DNA of 21,861 nucleotides, from positions 32,501 to 54,361 of the forward strand of contig CAUYUJ010006338.1 in the NCBI GenBank assembly GCA_963575745.1. Direction: 5' to 3'. The DNA comes from Prorocentrum cordatum (lineage: Eukaryota > Sar > Dinophyceae > Prorocentrales > Prorocentraceae). Within the stretch, counting starts at the first letter, position 1; every line of letters begins with the position of its first letter. The position numbers were made by a program, and so were the translations under genes. The notes below the pieces were generated by a model. That model saw only the letters and a list, made by a program, of their open reading frames with translations, made no database searches and had not been told where the DNA came from. Below, one piece after another: positions 9,597 through 18,758 of the stretch.

Positions 9597-11614
9597 CTAT
9601 CGGCCCGAATGCCAGGCGGACCCCGCCGACCGATCCAGCTCATTCCCCTGCATGTCCACGGCCAACCCCCGGGTCCCCCCCGACACCCGCTGCGACGCGC
9701 GCGTCGCATCCGCCCGAGCGCGGCCGCGCTGGAAAGCAGCCAAGTCCTCGACCCTTTCTGAACCGAAACCTGTCACCACTCGGTCGGCGCCGCCTCCGCG
9801 CGAAGATTCCGCCCGCTCCACGCGCTTCGGGCGCAGCAGCACCCCCGCGCGAACAAACGCGCCCTCGCCCGCCCCCGCCCCCTCACCCGCGACCGCGCCA
9901 GGCGCAGATTGCGCCGCCAGCCGGGCAGACCTGCGCGGAGCCACTGCCTCTGGCACAGTCTCCGGCTTTCTCCCCCCTGGCGCGGACGCCCTGGCCGCCC
10001 CCGGCAATCCTCTCCCCGCGCAGACTCCCGGCTCCTCCACAGCCACCTCTGCGTCGCCCGACGCAGCCGCGTGCCCCCCCGCTTTGCCGCGGCCTTTGCC
10101 GCCCGCACGCAGCTTCGCAAGGCCGCCCCCACCTCGCGCATCTCTCCCAGCGGCACCATCGTTCCCTCCGCCAACGTCCCCAGACTCTACCGCGCCATTG
10201 GCGCCGCCACCCAGCCTCGTCTCGGCGCGACCACCGACTCCGTCGCCAGCGGAGGCGCAGCCCGCGCCAGACGGCGACGCCGCCCTCTTCCTCCGCGCGC
10301 GCCTCGCTGCGGAATGCGGCGCAGCCCCGACGGGCGAGCCCGCGGCCCACCCCCCTCCACCCCCTCCTCCACCTCCTCGCACACCTCCCCCTCCTCGTCC
10401 CGCACCTCCCCCTCCTCCTCCCCCTCCCCCTCCTCCGCCGCGCACAGAGCCCAACCCCGCAGCGACCCCGCCGCTCGCGCCCGGGCCGCCCGCCGCGCCC
10501 ACGGCACGCGCGGCGCCGAGCACCCCGCCCTTCGCCGTCGCCGCGCCACTCCCGGCGACCCCGCCGGCATCGACGCCGCGCATCTCCCCGGACGGCGAAG
10601 CCGGAGTCTTCCGCCGCACGCGCCTGGCCGTGGCCGGCGAGCTGAGGACACCATCGCCCCCTTCGCGCTCCGGCGTAAGCGGGGCACCCGCCCGGACCGG
10701 CACCGGCGCCCGCACGCTCGACCCCGCCTCGCTCTCCGCCGCGACCTCTGCAGGCTGCCGCCCCGCAGCGCGGCAACGCGCGCCGAGACCCGAGGCGCTC
10801 GCGCCGCCGGCGCCACCGCCACCGACGCCAGTCACCTCACTCCCGCCAGCTCCCACACCCCCGATGCCTGCCCCGCCCCCCCCTCCACCGCTCTGCTCAT
10901 CTGGCGCCCCGCCAACCCCTGGTGCCCCCGCGTCGGCGCTCTGCCCCTGACTGCGCCCCATGCGACAGTACACCGCCATGTACGCCTCCTTCGGCTTCAC
11001 GTGCGCCGGCTCGCCTCGCATCCTGCGCGGCGGCTTGTCGTCGTCAAACAAAACGTACCCCCCGTCAGGGACGCGGCACAACGTCGTATAGTGACCGGTA
11101 TGCACTGTTTGCCCATTGTGGTACACAACGCCAACCAGCTGCATCTGGGGAAGCCCATGCAGCCTCAGTTGCTCTTCGACCCACACGGGCTGCCGCGCCT
11201 CATGGCCCCTCCTCAATTGAACCACCAAAACGCGCGGCACGCCCGTGAGTCGCGTCTGCTGGTCGTGCCAAACCCGGTCGGCATCCGCGCGGCAACACGC
11301 TGGGCAGCTCTTCTCAACTTGTTCAGGCGCGCAAAAGTCGGAGTACATTTCCGACAACATCATCGGCCCGCCGGGCCGCGCGTGGACCCGCAGCTTCAGA
11401 ACATCCTCCGCCTCGTACGAGACGGACAAGTGCCCGCACTGACGGCATTTCTGCCGCTTCTCCATCACAAACCCGAACATCCGATCCACGTGCGTCACGC
11501 GCATGTTCGTCGCACGAATGCTCTCGGGGTCCCACGACGCAAAGCGTCCGGCCAACTCCTCTCCGCGGCGCGCAGCCGACATCAGCTTACCCCAATACGC
11601 AAACACATCATGCC
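9597..11614 (-). CDS. Ubiquitin-specific protease, C-terminal half (5' exons unresolved)
   Basis: A cysteine deubiquitinase of the USP/UCH family. From the 5' side the frame shows HDVFAYWGKLM (resembling the family's Q-D-A-x-E-F box), a zinc-knuckle pair KCRQCGH (about 11430-11455) and KSCPACC (about 11290-11315), then the catalytic His box HTGHYTTLCR (11075-11104), GGYVLFDDDKP with the third catalytic residue, and the closing AYMAVYCRMG near 10960. The Cys box is missing, so upstream exons must exist or the gene is broken. I start at 11614, after an ATCAG acceptor; in-frame sequence further upstream is foldback repeat. After about 10950 comes a tail of some 450 residues rich in Gly, Ala and Pro, with twice-repeated RRK..ASPSG phrases and PRRSARLAAQ. 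It may be genuine, or may hide an intron in GGA-rich sequence. Stop is TAG at 9597. Confidence 0.82.
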
Positions 11615-11646
11615 CTGATCCTCCGTTCTCGAAAAATTTGCATCGT

Positions 11647-11968
11647 GAGAGGGTGTCGGAAAGTAAGCTGCATCTTGCAAAAGTGTGCTGCGATTTCCGG
11701 CCTGGGTCGCAACGTGAAAATGCATCTTGCGGTAGCGCCGCCCGCCGCGAATCCTTCATATTTCCGGCTCGAAATTGCAGTCGCGCCGCGCTCGAAATTG
11801 CAGCCTCCCGCTCGAATTTCGGAAGGCTGCAATCGCGAACGCGGCGCGACTGCAATTTCGAGCCCGAAGGATTCGCGGCGCGCGGCGTTATCGTAAGATG
11901 CGTAATCACGTTGCGACCCAGGCCGAAAATCGCAGCGCGCTTTTGCAAGATGCAGTTTACTTTCGGAC
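11647..11968. mobile_element. Foldback (hairpin) element, about 322 bp
   Basis: The left arm, from GGTGTCGGAAAGTAAGC, and the right arm, ending GTTTACTTTCGGACATCC, are imperfect reverse complements over about 150 bp each. Shared stretches include GCATCTTGCAAAAG, GGCCTGGGTCGCAACGTGA, CGCGAATCCTTC and CTCGAAATTGCAGTCGCG. The structure resembles a foldback or MITE-like transposon. No clear target duplication is visible. It lies just upstream of the first supported protease exon and adds spurious in-frame codons to it. Confidence 0.85.
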
Positions 11969-11984
11969 ATCCTCCCGCGTACAA

Positions 11985-12270
11985 CACATACTACACATGC
12001 ACACATACAACACGCGCAACACATACACACGCACAACACACGTATACATATACGACACATACAACGCGCACAAAGCATTCTTATGGACACACATATATAC
12101 AGTACGTACAATACATCCAATACATACATTTGGACACGAAAGGATTGTTTTTTAGGAACATGATTTATGTTCCTTTTTCATAGGAACATGATGTTGAATT
12201 AGGAACATGATTTTGTTGTTATTTTTGATGTCATAAGTTTTTGTGATTTTATAACTTAAACTTTGCAGTG
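11985..12270. other. ACACATA-type microsatellite then AT-rich stretch
   Basis: 11985-12130 is a degenerate CA/TA microsatellite. 12150-12215 is unusually AT-rich for this window and carries three copies of AGGAACATGAT plus one inverted copy, giving a hairpin at 12154-12174 (AGGAACAT/ATGTTCCT). No gene is seen; it may be 5' intron or intergenic sequence of the protease gene. Confidence 0.6.
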
Positions 12271-12372
12271 AGTACCATCATCGGCAGATTCCTTCCACTG
12301 TCACCGCCAGTGTTGCCATCATCACCACGCCCGCCATCATCGCCATCATCGTCGGCAGGGTCGGGTTCGAAA

Positions 12373-12406
12373 CTTGGGCCAAGCCGCGAGCTTGAGCCAA
12401 ATTATG
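12373..12406 (-). other. Possible tandem spliced-leader relics, minus strand
   Basis: On the - strand the sequence reads CATAATTTGGCTCAAG, then CTCGCGGCTTGGCCCAAG. The first contains TTTGGCTCAAG, identical to the last 11 nt of the dinoflagellate spliced leader; the second is a weaker match to TTTTGGCTCAAG. They lie upstream of the protease gene, about 760 bp from its first supported exon. The 5' half of the leader is not conserved, so this is tentative. Confidence 0.45.
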
Positions 12407-12554
12407 AAAACAAACCGCCCTCCATGAAACCAACGTGCGCGGCGCTGAAGCGAGAGCGCAATCCCAGCGCCGTAATCCCCCCGCGGAGAAAGCGGATCAT
12501 ATCGGGGCAGACTTGGTGTCGTTCCCCCTCCTCCACCTCCGCCTCACATCCTCC

Positions 12555-12578
12555 TCCGTAGCCATATTTTGGCCCGAG
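12555..12578 (+). other. Spliced-leader relic upstream of the coiled-coil gene
   Basis: TCCGTAGCCAT + AT + TTTGGCCCGAG. Against the dinoflagellate leader (TCCGTAGCCAT + TTTGGCTCAAG), 20 of 22 positions match with a 2-nt insertion. It lies 120 bp upstream of ATG 12699, as expected for a gene copy that passed through trans-spliced mRNA and reverse transcription. Confidence 0.85.
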
Positions 12579-12698
12579 GCTCGAGGCCTCTTCCTCGCCG
12601 AGGCTGCGAGGGACCCGCAGCTCGGCACTGGGCGCGACGCGCCCGCCGCCAGCCACCCGCGCGCGGCGCGCGGCGCGCGGCGCCCGCCACTGGCCGCC

Positions 12699-13940
12699 AT
12701 GTCGAGGTCGCCAAGGAACTATCCAGAGTCGGTGGCGATTTGGACGAAGGGCGGAGGAACTCAGCGAATTGCATCACCGTGGGTGTACAGGGACCACGAT
12801 GATGAGGGAATATGGAAGTGCTACGCGTGCGGTGGCAAGGAGATGTGCGAGTCGCACGCCCAGTCAGAGAAACACGCTCAGAAAGTTTGGTATTATTGTT
12901 TCGGCTATGGCAAAAAGCATGGGCCTGGCAAGCTCATGAACGCGGTGGAGTCCAGCGTCCGCCACAACAACAATTTCGCGTATCCAGGTCGCGGGGCCGT
13001 CGGCACCGCGTCCATGCTCGAGCCGCAGGGGGGCGGCGACCATCGAGGAGCTCAAGCGGCGGCGGCGGCTGAGGAAGTCCCGTCGGGCACTCGGTGGGCC
13101 GCGGCCGCGGCTGCCGCGAGGCAGCAGGGGGCGGGCGAGGCGGAGGTGACGCTCGTGGAGAGTTTCAAGATGGACAGCAACTCGAACTCGTCTCAGATCG
13201 AGCTCGGGCCGTCCATAGACCAGAAGCTTGACGGGGTGATCGCGTTGACGAGTACCATGGGGCAGATCATGGACAAGGCGACGAAGCTCATCGAGAAGAT
13301 CGATAGCTCGGCGGCCGACCAGAAGGGGCCGACGGTGGAGGCCAAGATCGACGAGGTGAAGCAGAGCTTCGAGTCTGCGTTGAAGACGCTCGAGGCCAAG
13401 ATCGGAGAGGTGAAAAACATCGCCGAGAAGCAGTCGAAGCAGTCGGAGCATACCATTAAGAGTATGAAGGAGTACAAGCAGGGCATGGAGGGCAAGCTCG
13501 ACGAGGTGAAGACGTGCTTCGAAAGCCAGGTGCCAACTCTGACGGCGCAGATGGCCGAGGTGAAGACGAGCTTCGAAAGCCAGGTGCCGACGCTGGAGGC
13601 CAAGATCGACGAGGTGAAGAGCGAGGTGAGGAGCAGCTTCGATACTAAGGTGCCGATGCTGGAGACGAAGATCGACGGGGTGAGGAAGAGCTTCGAGTCC
13701 AAACTGCCGACGCTCGAGGCCAAGATCGACGAGGTGAAGCGCAGCATCGATACGAAGGTGCCGATGCTGGAGCAGAAGATCGACGCGCTGACCGATCAGA
13801 TTCGGGCCCTGTGCGAGCCTGGGACGCCGTCGCAGGTCTACCCGCAGGGCTCGGCGACTTTGGGATTGCGCAATTTAAGGAGCAGTTCGAGTCCGAGTTT
13901 GTTGGAAGTTCGCGGAGTCGATTCATCGTTTCGTCGCTGA
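12699..13940 (+). CDS. Zinc-finger protein with 18-residue coiled-coil repeats
   Basis: 413 residues; start ATG 12699 in GCCGCCATG context, 120 bp after an SL relic. Residues 39-59 hold a compact C-x2-C-x8-H-x5-H finger (C41, C44, H53, H59), resembling a shortened U1/matrin-type nucleic-acid finger, followed by an aromatic-basic stretch WYYCFGYGKK. Residues 115-150 are Ala/Gly-rich. From about 172 the protein is a predicted coiled coil, and 273-362 comprises tandem 18-residue units of the form SFESQVPTLEAKIDEVK. I do not recognise the family; an RNA-linked scaffold is possible but unproven. The last 40 residues look low-complexity. Another frame over 13840-13940 reads more naturally (FGIAQFKEQFESEF), so an unrecognised intron or frameshift near 13830 is possible. 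No intron is needed for the main frame. Confidence 0.75.
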   Translation: MSRSPRNYPESVAIWTKGGGTQRIASPWVYRDHDDEGIWKCYACGGKEMCESHAQSEKHAQKVWYYCFGYGKKHGPGKLMNAVESSVRHNNNFAYPGRGAVGTASMLEPQGGGDHRGAQAAAAAEEVPSGTRWAAAAAAARQQGAGEAEVTLVESFKMDSNSNSSQIELGPSIDQKLDGVIALTSTMGQIMDKATKLIEKIDSSAADQKGPTVEAKIDEVKQSFESALKTLEAKIGEVKNIAEKQSKQSEHTIKSMKEYKQGMEGKLDEVKTCFESQVPTLTAQMAEVKTSFESQVPTLEAKIDEVKSEVRSSFDTKVPMLETKIDGVRKSFESKLPTLEAKIDEVKRSIDTKVPMLEQKIDALTDQIRALCEPGTPSQVYPQGSATLGLRNLRSSSSPSLLEVRGVDSSFRR

Positions 13941-14696
13941 GCAGTCCTCGAGATGCCCGAGAGCCTGAGAGATGCGTTGTTTTTTCTTCGCGCCCCCCCC
14001 CGAAACGGGGGGCGCGCACTTTTACCGCAAAAGAGCTGATGTGGTGCCCCCCAGGGGCACAGGAAACATCCCTCCTCCTCCTCCGCGTGTCCTCCCCATC
14101 CGCCCGTGGCCCTGGATGCAAGGCTCCCGCCTGAGACTTCCTCGCAATTCACGCCGCCTCGGCCGTCGGAGTTTTTCCTGGGGGGAGCGTCAGCGGGGGG
14201 AACGAGGGAGGAAGATGAAACAGAAGAGGGCTATGAGGATGGGTATGCGACCTTAGCTCCAGGTACCAGGACGAACGACACAACGCATGTATGTCACGGG
14301 CTGCCCGATGTAACGTTGTACATCTCATAACGAGTTGGTCCTATCGTGCGTGCTGTCGCTCTTGAGAATGGTTGGCACCCGTCTTGAATCGCTAACGCAA
14401 CAGTCGTATGCCGTCTAGTACGGAAGTTGCTCCCGCCTGAAACTTCCTCTTCAGACCGCGGGGGTCGCGACATCGTTTTCGCCAGCTGCTGATGCCATGC
14501 AATGTAATGTGATGCCGTGGGGGTGTTGCGTCATCATTCACACTCCAATTCATTCGCAGTTAGAGTGATGTCCAGACCGTCACAACTGAAGCCCGTTAAT
14601 ATTCGAAAGCTCTTGCGCCCAGACATTCACGGCGGACAGGTCCATGCGAGTAGATGCGCATATGGGGAGCTCCACGCAGTGAATAATTATGCTGGC
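13941..14696. other. Downstream flank with hairpins, no firm gene
   Basis: Holds two strong hairpins: 13990-14017 (a C run, then CGAAACG, then a G run) and about 14045-14060 (GTGCCCC/GGGGCAC). GCTCCCGCCTGA(G/A)ACTTCCTC appears twice, at about 14124 and 14429. A frame ending at 14330 contains an acidic stretch (REEDETEEGYEDGYATLAPG) that could be a terminal exon, but no splice partner is clear. Confidence 0.5.
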
Positions 14697-15003
14697 GGGA
14701 ATGATGATGGTGGTGGTTGTGGTGGTGATGATGATGATGATGGTGATGGCGACGACGGTGATGACGATGATGTCGATGATGGTGATGATGGTGATGACGA
14801 TGATGACGGTGATGACGGTGATGACGATGATGTGGTGGTGATGACGGTGATGACGGTGATGTGGTGGTGATGATGGTGATGACGGTGATGACGATGATGG
14901 TGATGGCGACGACAGTGGCGACGACGGTGATGACGATGTTGGTGATGACGACGACGGTTGGTGATGGTGAGAACGATGACGGCGGCGATGGTGGCGACGA
15001 TGC
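14697..15003. repeat. GATGATGACGGT-type minisatellite
   Basis: Irregular trinucleotide-based repeats (GAT, GAC, GGT) with recurrent GGTGATGACGATGATG phrases. Reading frames through it are Asp- or His-rich artefacts. A similar block lies inside an intron at 18150-18540. Confidence 0.9.
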
Positions 15004-15063
15004 CGTGTAAAGCACCATGGCCCCAGGGGCCCGCCCAGGGCCCAAGCCCTGCTGGTGGCGGCA

Positions 15064-15161
15064 CCGTCTCGGCCGCGACTGGCGCCGCCAATGGGCGCCA
15101 GACGCCCCGTCTCGGCCGCGACCACTCGCCCCGTCTCGGCCGCGACTGGCGCCGCCAATGG
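15064..15161. repeat. Direct repeats of a 31-bp GC-rich motif
   Basis: CCGTCTCGGCCGCGACTGGC followed by GCCGCCAATGG occurs at 15064-15094 and 15131-15161, with a partial copy at about 15107. No coding support. Confidence 0.85.
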
Positions 15162-15253
15162 TGGTGATGATGATGATTATGATGCCGACTGCGATTGCGA
15201 TTGCGATGATGGCGATGATGTCGATCGTGTTGATGTTGGGGACGATGACGATG

Positions 15254-15510
15254 ATGACGATATCGATAGTGAGATCGATAGTACGATCGAGACTGAGATC
15301 GGATATCGATAGTGGGATGGATAGTGAGATCAATAGTGCGATCGACAGTGAGATCGCTAGCTGGATCGATAGTGATATCGATAGTGAGATCGATAGTGAG
15401 ATCGAAAGTAGGATCGATAGTGAGATCGATAGTGGGGTCGATAGTGAGATCGATAGTGAGATCGATAGTGAGATCGGTGATATCGATAGTGAGATCGATA
15501 TCGACACCTA
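15254..15510 (+). repeat. ATCGATAGTGAG minisatellite, left arm
   Basis: Some 20 degenerate 12-bp units of ATCGATAGTGAG, about 100 bp upstream of exon 1 of the next gene. It is the reverse complement of the 16214-16650 array. Confidence 0.95.
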
Positions 15511-15603
15511 TAAGTCAGGACAGGCGTGCCCCCTTGGCCTGGCTGGCCCTCCCCCTCCGCCCCCTCCCCCCTCCCCCTCCGTAATCGAGGCGTTCTGGCC
15601 ACA

Positions 15604-18468
15604 ATGGAGGTCGGTTCCCTCGGGTTGCGCCAGCCAGCAGCAGCGATGGCGAGGCACGTGCCCATCCGCGTTGCTGTCCCCACGACGTCCGAAACTGAGA
15701 TCGCAGATGCCCTCAAAGCGCACGTCGAGAAGCACGGCGTCCGCTCGGCATTCGATCTGGGGCGGTACGAGTCGATCAGTCGGACGCGGGCCGCGCATGG
15801 CCCATCGTTGGCGGCCTCTGCCGAGCTGGTGATAGGTCCTGGAAAACTACGCCCCCGCCCCCTCCACGGGTGGGAAGGGGAGGAGGAACGCGGGGGAAGG
15901 ATCAGCAGGAGGAGGAGGAGGACGAGGAGGAGGAGCAGAAGGGGATGGGAGGAGAGGGAAGTCACGCCCAGGTGATGGCGTTGCAGTGCGTTCTCGGCCC
16001 CACGATGCAGACGCACTACGTGACGTTGCGCGGCGCCGTGCAGACGGTGCTTGCCAAGTGCCCCTCCTCGCCTTTCCTCGTCCATCTCATTGCCCCTCCA
16101 AACTTGGATAGGAGGTCGGTGTCCCGCGGTGTCCCGTGGTGAGGAACGGGCCGAGTCGGGAACCAGGAAAGGGGCGGAGGCAAGCCGGAGGATATCGGGC
16201 TCAGGGTTAGGGCTCACTATAGATATCACAATCGATCTCACTATCGATATCACCGATCTCACTATCAATCTCACTATCGATCCCACGATCGACCCCACTA
16301 TCGATCTCTCTATCGATCCTACGATCGATCTCACTATCGATCATATTTTCGATCCCGCTATCGATCTCACTATCGATAACACTATCGATCGCACTATCGA
16401 TCTCACAACCGATCCCACTATCGATATCCGATCTCACTCTCGATCTTACTATCGATCTCACTATCGATATCGCCGATCTCACTATCGATCCCACTATCGA
16501 CCGCATTCACGATCTCACTATCGATCTAACTATCGATCTCACTCGATCGATCTCACTGTTTGTATCACTATCGACGTCACTATCGGTCCAACCACCGATC
16601 CCACTATCGATCCTGCCATCGATCTCACTCTCGATCTCCCTTTTCCTCCTTCGCTCATGGTTTTCTCCCTTGCTCGGCCCTCTCTTCTTGCTTCCCCCCA
16701 TCTCCGCCGCCAGGTGCGGGTTCGTGCTGACCAACGGACACCCCTTCCCGCGACCGCGCGCCGCGACCCACCCACGACCAGCTTGCCGCCCACCCCGCAA
16801 AGTTTCGTCTTTTTGTTAAAAATAGTGAGGACGACGGGTTTTATAAAACCCGTCGTCCTCACTATTTTTAACAAAAAATAGGCGGGTCTTTTTGTTAAAA
16901 ATTCGGGGCTGGACAGAACCCCCAATAGTGACACGTCGATTAGTGAATTGTCCGTTTTCGGTTTTCGAGAGGGCGCCGTGGCCGTCAGTTTCCAGGCTTT
17001 CGCCCGCCAGATTTGGGCCCGAGGTCGTTTTCACTAAACCACGTTTTGCTAAAGGGGGTTCTGTCCATCCCCGAAAAATAGTGAGGACGACGGGTTTTTA
17101 TAATAGGCGGGGGGGCGGGTGAGGATGTTATAACATCCTCACCCACCCCCCCGCCACAGGTACCCCAGGGCGCTGGCCAACCACGACCACCTCAGCGACA
17201 AGGTGCGAGCGGGCAACTTCGCGGACAAGCTGGGCACGCTGTGTGCCCACGTTCGCCGCCTGCACACGTCGGAGACGCGTCGGCGCCAGGCCCGCACTTC
17301 CCCCATCCTCCTCATCCTTCTCCCCCTCCTCCTCCTCCTCCCCCTCCTCCTCCCCCTCCTCCTCCTCCTCATTCCTCATTCCTTATCCCTCATATACCCT
17401 TCTCCCTCCATCCCCGCCTTGCACCTCGAGGCGATGGCCCAGTGCACCGCGCCCGAGCGCGAGAAGCTGCTCCGCATCTTGAGCTCGGTCATTCCTCTTC
17501 CTCCTCCTCCTCCTTCTCCTCCTCCTCCTCCTCCTTCTCCTCCACCTCCTCGATATCCTCCTCCTCCTCCCTCCTCCTCCTCAGCCTCCTCCCCCCCCCC
17601 CCCTCCCCTCCTCCTCCTCCTCAAACCTTGTTCTCCCTCTCCCTCGTGCTCTATGCCCTCCTCCACATTGTCCTTGTCGCCCGCTCCTCCCGCCCCCTCC
17701 TCCACCTCCTCCTCCCCTCCTCCTCCTCCTCCTCATCCCCCTCCCATCCCCCATCCTCCCCCCACTCCTCCTCTCCTCCTCCCCCCCCTGCTCCTCCTCC
17801 CCCCCCCCCCTCCTCCAATCCTCCCCCTCCACTGATCCCCCATCTTCCCCTCGTTAGGTCCAGAGCGAGTTCGAGACGCCGCCGCGGCCGCCGCGCCCTC
17901 GCGCGAGCCCGTCGCCGCCGCCCCGCGGCGAGGAGCCCACGGGAGGAGGGGGGCTAGGGGGGGAGGAGGAGGAGGAGGAGGAGGGGGAGGAGTAGGGGGA
18001 TGGGGGAGGACGAGGAGGAGGAGGGCAGGGAGGGATAACGAGGGCGATGATCCATTCGGGGGGGGCGGAGAGGATTCGGGGGGACGTCGACGAGGAGGCC
18101 GAGCGGGGGAGAAAGAGAAATGGGGAAATGGGGGGAGGAGGCGAATCAGGAAATGATTATGACGAGGATGACGACGATGATGATGCTGTTAATCATGATG
18201 ATGACGACGGTGTTGTCGATGATGGTGATGCTGGTCATGATGATGGTGTCGTTGTTGATGATGATGACGGTGGTTATGATGATGATGACGATGTTTAGGA
18301 TGTTGATGATGGCGATGATGGCGATGCTGGTGATGGTCATGGTGAGTGTGTTTATCGTGACGTCGATGGTGATGACGATGACGATGATGGTGACGATGAT
18401 GGTGATGGTCATGGTGATGGTGTTGATTGATGATGAAGACGACGACGATGATGATGATGCTGATGATT

Positions 18469-18501
<33 letters not shown>

Positions 18502-18727
18502 TTGGCGCTGATGGTGACGACGATAATGGCAGCAATGATGATTGGGAAGAGGGGGGGGACATGAGGGTGGAGGCGACGACGGCCACCTCTCCTCCAAGAT
18601 GGCTCTACTCCCCCCTCCCCTCAATATATATATATATATACATATTGCTGTCATGTATATTTCCCGCTTACCTCCTCCCCCCCCTTTCGGGGGAGGAGGA
18701 GGTGCATGCATGTCGCTGTCATGCGTG

Positions 18728-18758
<31 letters not shown>

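Noticed and set aside
14517-15000. Asp-rich and His/Ser-rich frames
   Set aside because: They are translations of the GAT/GAC minisatellite.
15578-15606. Possible leader relic before exon 1 at 15604 (TCCGTA, then TTCTGGC)
   Set aside because: Only two short matches separated by unrelated bases; too weak compared with the relics at 12555 and 19715.
16200-16220. GGGTTAGGG as a telomere remnant
   Set aside because: Only about one and a half units; too short to separate from chance in G-rich sequence.
16892-17122. Small frames in the two MITE copies with similar peptides (NCPFSV.ERAPWP)
   Set aside because: The similarity comes from the shared 172-bp element. The frame runs into unrelated flanks in each copy and no known protein is recognised.
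17241-17957. Pro/Ser-rich frames through the TCC tracts
   Set aside because: Intronic polypyrimidine sequence; the real exons inside lie in different frames joined by splice sites.
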